This document shows positions 16,801 to 25,406 of a DNA stretch of 64,000 nt, piece after piece. Under the pieces are notes generated by a model that had not been told where the DNA came from, searched no databases, and saw only the letters and a program-made list of their open reading frames with translations. The stretch's first letter is position 1. Each line of letters begins with the position of its first letter. A program made the position numbers and the translations under genes. Origin of the DNA: Laedolimicola sp934402125 (GTDB taxonomy: Bacteria; Bacillota; Clostridia; Lachnospirales; Lachnospiraceae); contig NZ_JBQHTG010000001.1 in assembly GCF_052065835.1 (NCBI RefSeq), forward strand, positions 806,001 through 870,000, written 5' to 3'.

Positions 16801-17022
16801 TTATCCACATTATCCACATGCTTTCCCTGGATTTTCCACAGAAAAGCATGTGGATTTTTTTGTGGAAAATCTGTTGACATAAGAATCCCTTTATTTTTTA
16901 TGTAAATCACCCATTTATGCCGTTTTTACAGGCATTTCGGGCTTTTTTGGCTTCTGTCTCCGGTTGCAAATAATTTTTTTCCACAAAGTTATCCACATTA
17001 TCCACATTTTTAATTATACACA
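16801..17022. promoter_or_regulatory. Cluster of nine DnaA-box-like sites
   Basis: Perfect TTATCCACA occurs four times, as two head-to-tail pairs with no gap (16801-16818 and 16989-17006). TTATACACA is at 17014-17022. One-mismatch versions are TTTTCCACA at 16832-16840 and 16977-16985, plus reverse-strand copies at 16849-16857 and 16861-16869. The two ends are separated by AT-rich sequence. This is far denser than chance in 222 bases. The array lies directly upstream of two primosome genes (dnaD-like, dnaC-like). It is probably a DnaA regulatory or titration site. A replication origin is less likely because dnaA/dnaN are absent. Confidence 0.85.
16814..16861 (+). terminator. Terminator of murC embedded in DnaA boxes
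   Basis: CCACATGCTTT (16814-16824) pairs with AAAGCATGTGG (16843-16853), followed by a run of seven T. Both arms overlap DnaA-box sequences, so DnaA binding and termination share the same bases. Confidence 0.7.
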
Positions 17023-17153
17023 TGCCGCAAAAGCCCCTGTCAAAAAAGCCTGTTCTCTTTTTGGGGATTCTATGCTACAATACAAGGGTGTAAAAAATAC
17101 CGGCAAAACCGGTTTTTCGCGGATTTTTCGCGATATCTAAAAGAGGGATTGCT

Positions 17154-18197
17154 ATGAGCGGATTTGTATTATGCGGAGACGGCGACCGGGGCCACACCTT
17201 GGTTCCGAATCTCTTTCTGGACAACTATATGCCGGAGGCCAACGGCGAATATGTGAAGATTTATCTCTATCTTCTGCGCTGTCTGAAAGCAGACACCCGG
17301 GAACTGTCCATCGAGCTCATTGCCAATAAATTCGAACATACGGAAAGCGACGTGAGGCGGGCCCTGAATTACTGGGAACGCATGAACCTTCTGAAGCTTC
17401 AGTATGACAATGCCCGGAATCTGACCGGAATCCAGATTGTAACTGACCCGGAAAATCCTTCCGACAACCGTGAAGCTTCCGAGCAGTCCGGGCAGCCTGT
17501 CCGGACTGCTCCCGAGACTGCCACGGAGCCTGCCTCCCAAAGTCTTCCAAAGGAACCGCTGACGCCGGAGGAAGCGCAGCAGCTTCTGTTTATCTGTGAG
17601 CAGTATCTGGGCAAGCCCTTAAGCTCCACGGAGGTCAGTAAGCTTCTCGATCTTCACGATATCTTCGGCTTTAGTCCTGCCCTGATTGAATATCTGGTGG
17701 AATATTCCGTATCCGGCGGACACAAAAGTATTCACTACATAGAAGCTACGGCAAGAGCCTGGCATCAGGCCGGCTGCACCACCGTTACTCAGGCCAAAGA
17801 GCAGACCACCATTTACAACCGGGCTTATTTTAAGATTCTGAAGGCCTTCGGCGTCACCGGACGTCATCCCGTGGAGGCAGAGATTGCCTGCATGGATAAA
17901 TGGATGAAGGACTATGGATTTTCCCTGGAGCTGATTCAGGAGGCCTGCAGCCGCACCATGGCCGCTATTCACCAGCCCAGCTTTCCCTACACGGATAAGA
18001 TTCTGTCCTCCTGGCAGAAGCAGGGCATAAAAACCCTGGAGGAGGTACAGCTTTCTGACCAGAACCGGAATGTCCGGAAGGCCCAGCCCGAAACGGCAGC
18101 TGCGCCCAGGAAAGCAGCCGCACCCAACCGTTTCCACAATTTTCAGGAACGGGATTATGATTTTAAGGAGCTGGAAAAGCAGCTCATTAACCAATAA
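17154..18197 (+). CDS. DnaD-domain primosome protein
   Basis: Predicted primosomal/helicase-loading protein, 347 residues. The N-terminal DnaD-like winged helix runs about residues 10-100 (LDNYMPEANGEYVKIYLYLL, IELIANKF, ALNYWERMNLL). A Pro/Glu/Ser-rich linker lies around 105-140. Two helical DnaB_2-type domains follow, one at about 145-210 (LIEYLVEYSVSGGHKSIHYIEA) and one at about 220-290 (MDKWMKDYGFSLELIQEACS). In low-GC Gram-positives DnaD and DnaB work with the DnaI/DnaC ATPase to load the replicative helicase. The gene sits 14 bases before a DnaC-like gene and after the DnaA-box array, preceded by an extended -10 (TGCTACAAT near 17073). DnaD-like phage proteins share the domain, but the neighbours favour the host primosome. 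Confidence 0.85.
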   Translation: MSGFVLCGDGDRGHTLVPNLFLDNYMPEANGEYVKIYLYLLRCLKADTRELSIELIANKFEHTESDVRRALNYWERMNLLKLQYDNARNLTGIQIVTDPENPSDNREASEQSGQPVRTAPETATEPASQSLPKEPLTPEEAQQLLFICEQYLGKPLSSTEVSKLLDLHDIFGFSPALIEYLVEYSVSGGHKSIHYIEATARAWHQAGCTTVTQAKEQTTIYNRAYFKILKAFGVTGRHPVEAEIACMDKWMKDYGFSLELIQEACSRTMAAIHQPSFPYTDKILSSWQKQGIKTLEEVQLSDQNRNVRKAQPETAAAPRKAAAPNRFHNFQERDYDFKELEKQLINQ

Positions 18198-18211
18198 CCG
18201 GAGGACGCCTT

Positions 18212-19186
18212 ATGTCTCTTATGAATACCCAATACGATTCCATCATGCGCATGTACGCGGCCCGGCAGGCCAGAAGCCGTCAGGAGTACGAGGAGCGCAT
18301 GGAGCAGATTCAGAGGGATGTCCCTGAGCTTTCCGCTCTGGAGGCCGATATTACAGCCTGTCAGGCCGCTCTGGTGCGTTCTGCCATAGAGGAGAACCCG
18401 GCAGGCCAGACATCCCTCAAAAGCCGTCTAAAGGCCCTTCAGGCACAGCGTACCGACCTTCTTTCCGCGCACGGACTGACTCCGGAATCCCTGAAGCCCG
18501 TTTACGTCTGCCCGGATTGTAGGGATACCGGTTACATCGGCACAGAGAAATGTCACTGCTTTCTCCAGGCTGAGATCAACCTTTTATATCATCAGTCTAA
18601 TTTAAATGAAATTTTAAAGCAGGAAAACTTTGACACATTCTCTTATAACTGGTATGATGGCGATGACAGGGAATCCATGCGGCGCACCGTAGCGGAAGCC
18701 CGGCTTTTTATTGAGCAATTTGATACGCAGTTTCAGAACCTGCTCCTTCTGGGTGCTGTCGGTACCGGCAAGACCTTTCTGTCCAACTGTATCGCAAAGG
18801 AACTGATGGATCGCTGTCATTCCGTAGTCTACCTGACTGCCTTTCAGCTTTTTGATCTGCTGTCCAAGGCAGCCTTCGGAGCGGACCGGAACGCCTCGGA
18901 TTACTCGCAGACTTATCCTTATCTTTTTGACTGTGATCTGCTGATCATCGACGATCTGGGAACAGAGTTACCCAACTCCTTTACCGTATCCCAGTTCTTC
19001 CTCTGCATCAATGAGCGGATCCTCCGGAAGAAGTCCACGCTGATTTCCTCCAACCTGGATATGGAAGCCCTGCGGAGCGTTTATTCGGAGCGTACTCTGT
19101 CGCGTATCATCAGCAGCTATACCATCCGGCAATTACCCGGAAGCGATATTCGTATTAAGAAAAAATTATATAATACCAATTTATAA
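18212..19186 (+). CDS. dnaC: DnaC/DnaI-type helicase loader ATPase
   Basis: AAA+ ATPase that delivers the replicative helicase to DNA. 324 residues: an N-terminal helical region, a zinc-binding pattern CPDCRDTGYIGTEKCHC (about 94-110), Walker A GAVGTGKTF (about 183-191), Walker B LLIIDDLGTE (about 247-256) and a sensor region (ISSNLDMEAL). It follows the DnaD-like gene in an operon-like arrangement. The fixed order suggests joint control by DnaA binding upstream. IstB-type transposition proteins share the fold, but the N-terminal Cys cluster and the neighbours argue for DnaC/DnaI. Confidence 0.92.
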   Translation: MSLMNTQYDSIMRMYAARQARSRQEYEERMEQIQRDVPELSALEADITACQAALVRSAIEENPAGQTSLKSRLKALQAQRTDLLSAHGLTPESLKPVYVCPDCRDTGYIGTEKCHCFLQAEINLLYHQSNLNEILKQENFDTFSYNWYDGDDRESMRRTVAEARLFIEQFDTQFQNLLLLGAVGTGKTFLSNCIAKELMDRCHSVVYLTAFQLFDLLSKAAFGADRNASDYSQTYPYLFDCDLLIIDDLGTELPNSFTVSQFFLCINERILRKKSTLISSNLDMEALRSVYSERTLSRIISSYTIRQLPGSDIRIKKKLYNTNL

Positions 19187-19205
19187 ATTTACGGAGGTAA
19201 CTATT

Positions 19206-20396
19206 ATGTTATTGCAGCGCAGCCAGCGTGTTCTTGAAACTATTCCTGTCGGATCTCTGGGTCTGATCCCCTTAAAGAGCTGTGAGGAGCTTGGCAAAAA
19301 GGTCAACGACTACCTGGTAGACTGGCGTCACAGCAATGATCTGGAGCACAAGTCCAACATTGCGTTCACAGGATATGAGCGGGACTCCTACCTTATTCAA
19401 GCCAACACGCCCCGTTTCGGTTCCGGCGAGGGCAAAGGTTCTATCAAGGCTTCTGTCCGTGGAAATGACCTGTATCTGATGGTAGACGTGTGCAACTACA
19501 GCCTGACCTACAACCTGCATCATTATACCAACCATATGTCCCCGGATGACCATTTTCAGGATCTGAAGCGTGTCATCGCTGCCATCGGCGGAAAAGCCCG
19601 CCGTATCACGGTCATTATGCCTTTCCTCTACGAGAGCCGCCAGCATAAGCGTAGCTCCCGTGAGTCTCTGGACTGCGCGCTGGCCCTGCAGGAGCTGGTT
19701 GCCATGGGTGTCGAGAACATCATTACCTTCGAGGCACACGATCCCCGTGTACAGAACGCTATCCCCCTTCACGGCTTTGAGACCGTAACCCCGGCTTATC
19801 AGCTTGTCAAGGGACTCTTGAACAGCACTCCGGGACTGACCATCGACAGCGATCATATGCAGGTTATCAGCCCGGATGAGGGCGGTATGTCCCGCGCTGT
19901 CTATCTGGCCAACGTTCTCGGTCTGGATATGGGTATGTTCTATAAGCGCCGTGATTACACCCATGTGGTAAATGGCCGTAACCCCATCGTAGCCCATGAG
20001 TTCCTGGGTTCCGACATCCAGGGTAAGGACATGATCATCGTGGATGATATGATTTCCTCCGGTGAGAGCATGATCGAGGTTATGAGAGAGCTGAAAAAGC
20101 GCGGTGCCAACCGTATCTTCGTCTTCTGTACCTTTGCTCTGTTCACCAACGGTCTTGCCGAATTTGACAAGGCACATGAGGAAGGCCTGCTGACCAAGCT
20201 GTTCTCCACTAACCTGGTATATCAGACTCCGGAGCTCTTAAGCCGTCCGTATTATGTAAACTGTGATATGAGTAAATACATTGCGTTGCTCATCGACACC
20301 CTGAACCACGACGTTTCTATCAGTGATCTGCTGGATCCCTACGACAGAATCCAGGCGCTGCTAGCACGTTACCGGAAGGGTGAGCTGGAGCGATAA
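19206..20396 (+). CDS. prs: Ribose-phosphate pyrophosphokinase (PRPP synthetase)
   Basis: Makes phosphoribosyl pyrophosphate from ribose-5-phosphate and ATP, feeding nucleotide synthesis and salvage (see upp in this window). At 396 residues it is about 80 longer than the classical enzyme. Key parts remain recognisable: FLYESRQHKRSSRES, TFEAHDPRVQNA, VISPDEGGMSRA as the pyrophosphate/ribose loop variant, and the PRPP-binding loop IIVDDMISSGESM. The N-terminal 80 residues differ from the common form. An AGGAGG-like site precedes the ATG. A strong terminator follows. Confidence 0.92.
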   Translation: MLLQRSQRVLETIPVGSLGLIPLKSCEELGKKVNDYLVDWRHSNDLEHKSNIAFTGYERDSYLIQANTPRFGSGEGKGSIKASVRGNDLYLMVDVCNYSLTYNLHHYTNHMSPDDHFQDLKRVIAAIGGKARRITVIMPFLYESRQHKRSSRESLDCALALQELVAMGVENIITFEAHDPRVQNAIPLHGFETVTPAYQLVKGLLNSTPGLTIDSDHMQVISPDEGGMSRAVYLANVLGLDMGMFYKRRDYTHVVNGRNPIVAHEFLGSDIQGKDMIIVDDMISSGESMIEVMRELKKRGANRIFVFCTFALFTNGLAEFDKAHEEGLLTKLFSTNLVYQTPELLSRPYYVNCDMSKYIALLIDTLNHDVSISDLLDPYDRIQALLARYRKGELER

Positions 20397-20405
20397 GATA
20401 ATACA

Positions 20406-20445
20406 AAAAACGCCGCATGATTTTTACAAATCATGCGGCGTTTTT
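20406..20445. terminator. Bidirectional terminator after prs
   Basis: A perfect 18-bp stem, AAAAACGCCGCATGATTT with AAATCATGCGGCGTTTTT, around a 4-base loop. It separates prs from the convergent two-component genes. Confidence 0.93.
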
Positions 20446-20478
20446 CCTGCGGAGCAGGACGATATGGGGCACACACCC

Positions 20479-21168
20479 CTATACTTTAAACCGGTAACCA
20501 ACGCCCCATATCGTCTCAATATACTGGGGCTTCGCGGAATTCACTTCTATCTTCTCACGAATCTTCTTAATATGCACCGTCACCGTCGCAATATCTCCCA
20601 CGGAATCCATATCCCAGATTTTCCGGAACAGTTCTTCCTTGGTAAATACGTGGTTCGGATTCTCCGCCAGGAAGGTCAGCAGATCGAATTCCCGGGAAGT
20701 GAAGTTCTTTTCTTCCCCGTTGACCCAGACACGGCGGGCCGTTTTGTCAATCTTGATGCCGCGAATCTCGATAATGCTGTTCTCCTTTACATTGCTGCTC
20801 ACCAGGCGCTCATAACGGTTCAGGTGGGCCTTTACCCGGGCCACCAGCTCGCTGGGACTGAAGGGCTTGGTCATGTAATCGTCCGCACCCAGACCCAGAC
20901 CCCGGATCTTGTCGATGTCGTCCTTCTTGGCAGAGACCATAATAATCGGAATATTTTTTACTTCCCGAATCTGACGGCAGATTTCAAAGCCGTCCACGCC
21001 CGGCAGCATCAGATCCAGAATCACCAGCTGGAATTCCTCCTCCAGCGCTTTCTTAAGACCGAGAGTGCCGTCCGACGCGATTTCAACCTCAAAGCCGCTC
21101 AGCTCCAGATAATCCTTCTCCAGATCCGCAATGGCCTCTTCGTCCTCTACAATCAAAATTTTACTCAT
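20479..21168 (-). CDS. OmpR/PhoB-family response regulator
   Basis: DNA-binding output protein of a two-component system, 229 residues. Receiver domain 1-115 with acidic pocket VEDEE, phospho-acceptor Asp52 in VILDLMLPG and the conserved Lys in MVSAKKDD. The winged-helix DNA-binding domain is at about 130-227 (VWVNGEEKNFTSREFDLLTF, VTVHIKKIREKIE, ETIWGVGYRF). Its ATG overlaps the kinase stop (ATGA, 21165-21168). Targets are unknown. The linkage to the membrane glycosyltransferase and fucose-region genes suggests envelope or sugar sensing, which is inference. Confidence 0.95.
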   Translation of the reverse strand: MSKILIVEDEEAIADLEKDYLELSGFEVEIASDGTLGLKKALEEEFQLVILDLMLPGVDGFEICRQIREVKNIPIIMVSAKKDDIDKIRGLGLGADDYMTKPFSPSELVARVKAHLNRYERLVSSNVKENSIIEIRGIKIDKTARRVWVNGEEKNFTSREFDLLTFLAENPNHVFTKEELFRKIWDMDSVGDIATVTVHIKKIREKIEVNSAKPQYIETIWGVGYRFKV

Positions 21169-22661
21169 GTTGCCGGTACCTCCTGATATTTTCTAAGAAC
21201 AAAGTACATGACTGTTCCTGTATGTTCCTTGCTTGTAGCCCACACTTTGCCGCCGTGATCCTCGATAATCTTCTTTACGATGGACAGGCCGATACCGCTT
21301 CCTCCCTTGGAGGAATTGCGGGACGCGTCGGTCCGGTAAAAGCGGTTGAAAATCAGCGGCAAATCCTTGGTGGCAATGCCCTTACCGTTATCCTCAATCT
21401 CTACCTGGATAAAATCGCCCACGTCCTTCACGCGGATGTTGATATAGCCCTTGGGCTTGTCGATGTATTTAATCGAATTGCTGACAATATTGTTGATGAC
21501 CCGCTTAATCTGCTCCGCGTCCGCGATGACCTGCACATTCTCGTCCACATAATTGAAGTAAGCCAGTTCAATATTCTGCTCCTCCAGTTCCAGGGAAAGC
21601 TCCTCCACGCAGTCCGCGAAGTAGGCGTTCACATTGATGTGGTCGAAGGTGTAGGGAATGCGGTTTGTGTCGATCTTGGAATAGAAGGTCAGCTCGTTAA
21701 TCAGCCGCTCCATATCATTGGCCTTATTGTAAATGGTACGAATATACTTCTCCTGCTTCTCCGGCGTATCCGCCACGCCGTCCATGATTCCCTCCACGTA
21801 GCCCTTCACAGCCGTAATCGGCGTCTTCAGATCATGGGAAATATTGCTGATCAGCTCCTTATTCTGCCGTTCCGATTCCAGCTTTTCCTCAGAAGACTCC
21901 TTCAACCGACGCCGCATTTCCTCAAAATCCGTACAGAGCTCGCCAATCTCGTCATCGCCTCCGGCCGGCATTTCAAAATCCAGATTTCCATCCGTAATCT
22001 TCTTAGTAGCCACCTGCAGATGGTGGATGGGCGTTACAATGCTCTTATAGATCCAGGCCGTCAGAATCAGGCTGGTGAAAACCAGAATGATAACCAGCAC
22101 CAGGACGCTGTCTACCACCATAGATTCCACCTCCGGAATCATGCTGCCGATAGAGGTCACGATAAAGGCCGTTCCCCGGGTTCCGTCGCTGAAGGAGAAA
22201 TCCAACTGCTTCACCAAAGCCTGCAGATTCCCGCCGATATAAGTCCCCACATCCTGATCCGAATTACGGGTCCGGTAATCCGGAAGGCTGTCCAGCAGCT
22301 CCTCCTGATCGAAGTCGTTATCATTTCCCACAAAAATATACGTATCTGCCTTTCTTACCACGAGAAAGGAATATCGCGCTTCCAGATCCAGATTCAGAGA
22401 ATCCAGATATTCCGCATCCAGAAAGGCGTCCGGATCGGTTCCCGCCTTGGCCTTCATTCCCGCATAGGCGTCTCTGGTAATCCGGCTCAGCATGGCCGGC
22501 GTATTGGACAGGGTCTCATAGCTGGTATTCTCTATACCATAGAGCCTCTTCACCGCGCTCATCTGGTAACGGCTGATGCCGAAAAAAGCCAGTGAAGTAA
22601 ACATAATCGGCGCCAGAATCAATATCAGAAAAGTAATCAGAAGTTTCGTCTTCAATTTCAT
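21165..22661 (-). CDS. Membrane sensor histidine kinase
   Basis: Partner kinase of the response regulator, 498 residues. One transmembrane helix near 7-29, an extracytoplasmic sensor region (about 30-180) and a second helix near 183-207. HAMP is at about 208-262 and the HisKA box is SNISHDLKTPITAVKGYVEG. HATPase_c has the N box NIVSNSIKYIDKP, DNGKGIA and GGSGIGLSIVKKI. The extracellular part has no motif I recognise. It starts only 21 bases after the upstream membrane protein gene and may be in the same transcript. Confidence 0.94.
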   Translation of the reverse strand: MKLKTKLLITFLILILAPIMFTSLAFFGISRYQMSAVKRLYGIENTSYETLSNTPAMLSRITRDAYAGMKAKAGTDPDAFLDAEYLDSLNLDLEARYSFLVVRKADTYIFVGNDNDFDQEELLDSLPDYRTRNSDQDVGTYIGGNLQALVKQLDFSFSDGTRGTAFIVTSIGSMIPEVESMVVDSVLVLVIILVFTSLILTAWIYKSIVTPIHHLQVATKKITDGNLDFEMPAGGDDEIGELCTDFEEMRRRLKESSEEKLESERQNKELISNISHDLKTPITAVKGYVEGIMDGVADTPEKQEKYIRTIYNKANDMERLINELTFYSKIDTNRIPYTFDHINVNAYFADCVEELSLELEEQNIELAYFNYVDENVQVIADAEQIKRVINNIVSNSIKYIDKPKGYINIRVKDVGDFIQVEIEDNGKGIATKDLPLIFNRFYRTDASRNSSKGGSGIGLSIVKKIIEDHGGKVWATSKEHTGTVMYFVLRKYQEVPAT

Positions 22662-22682
22662 GGGAATTCCTCTTTTTGTCGC

Positions 22683-24407
22683 CTAATTTTCAAAAACAGC
22701 CGCCCGCTCCGGGGACATCAGCACAGTTCCGGTTCCCCGATACACAACGGTGTAATCCTTGTCCGTAAACAGCTTTGCCAGATCACAGGCCAGAAACTCT
22801 TCCGCCCAGTGCGCCATATAGACCACGTCCGGGAATTTATCCGGGTGCAGCGCGTAATAATCGTGGAGCTGGGTACTTCCCTCATGGACCTGCCAGGTGG
22901 AATAATTGCCGCAGCCTGCGTCCGTGTAGAGATAGATCCACGGAGCCACGCCTACCACCATCAGCTCATCCTCTGCTGTCAGCTTAAGCTCGTCCAGCTC
23001 CGCCAGGACTTTCCCATACCACTCTGCCGTCTCCGGCGTCGTGTATACACCCTTCAGGGGTCCCCGCTTCATCTGCGCCGTCAAATCCCAGCTCCGCTCG
23101 TCGCCCCAGTCGTAGGTCATCCGAAGCCAGAAGGTTCCCGCAAACTGCACCAGCACCACGCAGGCCACACACAGAATCACCGCCCGGTAACGCCCTCGCT
23201 GTCTCTGCCGTTCCTCCTTCACCCAGTCCGCCACAAAAATCAGTCCCACGCAGGAGCACATCCCGTAGGCTACGCTCAGGGTTACGATCCCCGTATTGGT
23301 GGCATACTGTACAATCATGGTAAATAGCATAGCCGGAAGATACCAGCCGTAAAACAGCCGTTTTTCCTGATGCTCCGTCACCAGATAAGCCTCCAGACAC
23401 CAGAAGGCCAGGGGCAGCATCTGATAATTCACGGTAATATGCTCAAACACAAAGCCATAGTAAATCAGATAGGGTACCACGCAAAGGGTGGCCAGAAGCA
23501 TATAGAGCCAAGCATGCTCACAGCGTTTTTTATCCAGCCAGGTCGCCCCATATAAGAAGGCCAGCCCCACGAACATCCAGCGGTAATTCTTAAAGCACAG
23601 GTAAAAATATCGTCCGGTCTTATAGAGATATCCCTCCTGGTGCTCTGAGTCTCCTACGATATGCGGCACATTGGCCAGCACCTCTGCCAGGGTTCCGCGC
23701 TGAAATACAAAGGCAAGGAACAGCACCAGGATCATTCCTGCTCCCAGAGTCATCCAGAGGAAGCTCTGAAACTGCAGCGCGCCTTCCGGTTTCGTCCCGC
23801 GCCTTCCGGCCCGCACCGTGACAATCAGGCAAAGCAGTCCGTAGCCTGCGTACATCAGCACCGCGAAAGGATTGGCCAGCACGACCACCGCCATCAGAAT
23901 TCCGCACAGGATATATTCCGGCACCGAATGCTCCATATCTGCCGAAAGCACCGCCAGCAGAACCGGCAGAACCCCAAACTCAATGGAATTGTAGGACATG
24001 GCGCAGATACTGAAGGGCGCGAAAATTCCGAACAGCAGCGCCGGGCCAAAGGACGCGTACCCTCTTCTCTGAAACCGCAGATAAAAAAACAGAGTCAGCA
24101 CGCCCGCATACGCCAGATACAGAAACCGGCTTGCCATAACGATTCCTTCCGTGGAGCCCAGCCCCGTCCGGATCAGGCTGTAGATGGGATGCAGCAGAAA
24201 GGAACAGAGCTGCTGGGTCGGATTCCATTCGTCAATGAGAACCTTCTCGCCCCGGAAAATCCGCTCAGAACAGCCGATGAAATACATTTCATCGGCTGTA
24301 TTAAAGCCCCAGAAGCTCCTTATGATAAAAATAACCTGTAGCAGAAGAAACAGACCTATAAAAATCAGGTGCTGACGCCTGCGGTCTGTCTGTGCGGCCC
24401 GAATCAT
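22683..24407 (-). CDS. GT-C-type polytopic membrane protein, possible glycosyltransferase
   Basis: 574-residue protein with about 11-12 hydrophobic segments and a C-terminal soluble domain (about 430-574). After the first membrane segment the loop carries TADEMYF, an acidic pair placed like the catalytic Asp-Glu of lipid-linked-sugar glycosyltransferases (GT39/ArnT class). It could move a sugar from a polyprenyl carrier to a surface polymer or protein, but acceptor and sugar are unknown. Its ATG overlaps the stop of the aldolase gene (ATGA, 24404-24407), so the two are translationally coupled, which is odd for a cytoplasmic aldolase and an envelope enzyme. Confidence 0.7.
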   Translation of the reverse strand: MIRAAQTDRRRQHLIFIGLFLLLQVIFIIRSFWGFNTADEMYFIGCSERIFRGEKVLIDEWNPTQQLCSFLLHPIYSLIRTGLGSTEGIVMASRFLYLAYAGVLTLFFYLRFQRRGYASFGPALLFGIFAPFSICAMSYNSIEFGVLPVLLAVLSADMEHSVPEYILCGILMAVVVLANPFAVLMYAGYGLLCLIVTVRAGRRGTKPEGALQFQSFLWMTLGAGMILVLFLAFVFQRGTLAEVLANVPHIVGDSEHQEGYLYKTGRYFYLCFKNYRWMFVGLAFLYGATWLDKKRCEHAWLYMLLATLCVVPYLIYYGFVFEHITVNYQMLPLAFWCLEAYLVTEHQEKRLFYGWYLPAMLFTMIVQYATNTGIVTLSVAYGMCSCVGLIFVADWVKEERQRQRGRYRAVILCVACVVLVQFAGTFWLRMTYDWGDERSWDLTAQMKRGPLKGVYTTPETAEWYGKVLAELDELKLTAEDELMVVGVAPWIYLYTDAGCGNYSTWQVHEGSTQLHDYYALHPDKFPDVVYMAHWAEEFLACDLAKLFTDKDYTVVYRGTGTVLMSPERAAVFEN

Positions 24408-25255
24408 GCCTTACCTGCGCAGCCGCACATCTTCATGCGTGTTTCTACAATCTCTTTTACATGCTCCATCGCTACCTTACCGTATTTCTTCGGATCAAAG
24501 GCATCCGGATTGGCTGCCAGGAATTCCTTTACGCCGTCGGTATAAGCGATACGAAGCTCAGTCGCGAAGTTTACCTTGCAGATACCGCGCTTAATGCTCT
24601 CTACCACAGCCTCCTCGGAAAGTCCGCTTGCGCCGTGCAGTACCAGCGGAATATCTACGACCTTCCGGATCTCTGCCAGACGGTCCAGATCCAGCTTTGG
24701 TACTCCCTTGTATACGCCGTGGGCAGTTCCGATGGCTACCGCCAGGGAATTCACACCGGTGCGCTCCACGAATTCCTTTGCCTCCAACGGATCCGTGTAG
24801 CCATTTCCGGTACCTCCGTCCAGATCGTCCTCTTTTCCGCCGACCTTGCCCAGCTCAGCCTCCACCGGAATTCCGGAAGGTCTGCAGGCATCTGCCACAG
24901 CCTTTGTTATCGCGATATTTTCTTCAAACACATTGTGGGAACCGTCAATCATGATGGATGTATAGCCTGTCCGCAGGGCGCGCATAGCCAGGTCAAAGCT
25001 GTCGCCGTGATCCAGATGCAGACACACCGGAACGCTTGCCCGCTCCGCTGCCGCCTTTACATTTGCCAGATACATATCCAGTCCCGCATACTTGATGGTG
25101 GACGGCGTGGTCTGCATCATCAGCGGCGCCCGAAGCTCCTCTGCTGCAGCGATAACCGCCATTACCATTTCCATATTCTCCACATTGAAAGCGCCTACTG
25201 CGTAGCCGCCCTTCTGTGCGTCTAAAAGCATCTTTTCTGATGTAACAAATGACAT
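24404..25255 (-). CDS. Class II ketose-1(,6-bis)phosphate aldolase
   Basis: Zinc-dependent aldolase of the fructose/tagatose-bisphosphate class, 283 residues. Visible: GGYAVGAFNVENMEM, the zinc site LHLDHGDSFD, SIMIDGSH, VEAELGKVGGKEDD, AIGTAHGVYKG and LVLHGASGLSEE. Such proteins act on fructose-1,6-, tagatose-1,6- or related ketose phosphates. Placed just after fucI, it may cleave a fuculose- or tagatose-type intermediate instead of serving glycolysis, but the substrate cannot be read from the sequence. It has its own promoter, and a terminator separates it from fucI. Confidence 0.9.
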   Translation of the reverse strand: MSFVTSEKMLLDAQKGGYAVGAFNVENMEMVMAVIAAAEELRAPLMMQTTPSTIKYAGLDMYLANVKAAAERASVPVCLHLDHGDSFDLAMRALRTGYTSIMIDGSHNVFEENIAITKAVADACRPSGIPVEAELGKVGGKEDDLDGGTGNGYTDPLEAKEFVERTGVNSLAVAIGTAHGVYKGVPKLDLDRLAEIRKVVDIPLVLHGASGLSEEAVVESIKRGICKVNFATELRIAYTDGVKEFLAANPDAFDPKKYGKVAMEHVKEIVETRMKMCGCAGKA

Positions 25256-25296
25256 GATCGTTCCTCCTCGTGATGATTTTCTTTTTTATATCCTAT

Positions 25297-25325
25297 ATCA
25301 TACCCCGTATTCCAAAAAAGTGCAA
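25297..25325 (-). promoter_or_regulatory. Sigma-A-type promoter of the aldolase unit
   Basis: Minus-strand TTGCAC (25325-25320), 17 bases, TATGAT (25302-25297), about 42 bases before the aldolase start. It could drive aldolase, membrane protein, kinase and regulator as one unit. Confidence 0.6.
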
Positions 25326-25350
25326 TCATTTCCGCGTTTCCTGTAGACTC

Positions 25351-25382
25351 AAAAGAGGCACAGCGCTTTTGCGCCGTGCCTC
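25351..25382 (-). terminator. Terminator of fucI
   Basis: Minus-strand GAGGCACGGCGC pairs with GCGCTGTGCCTC around an AAAA loop, followed by TTTT. It lies about 25 bases after the fucI stop. Confidence 0.82.
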
Positions 25383-25406
25383 CTGAAACAACATTTTTTA
25401 ATCGGA

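Noticed and set aside
16801..17022. Chromosomal replication origin (oriC)
   Set aside because: The DnaA-box density would allow it, but dnaA, dnaN and rpmH are not adjacent and no clear unwinding element was seen. It was kept as a regulatory cluster.
21222..22595. Plus-strand open frame (457 codons) opposite the histidine kinase
   Set aside because: Shadow of a gene with all kinase motifs.
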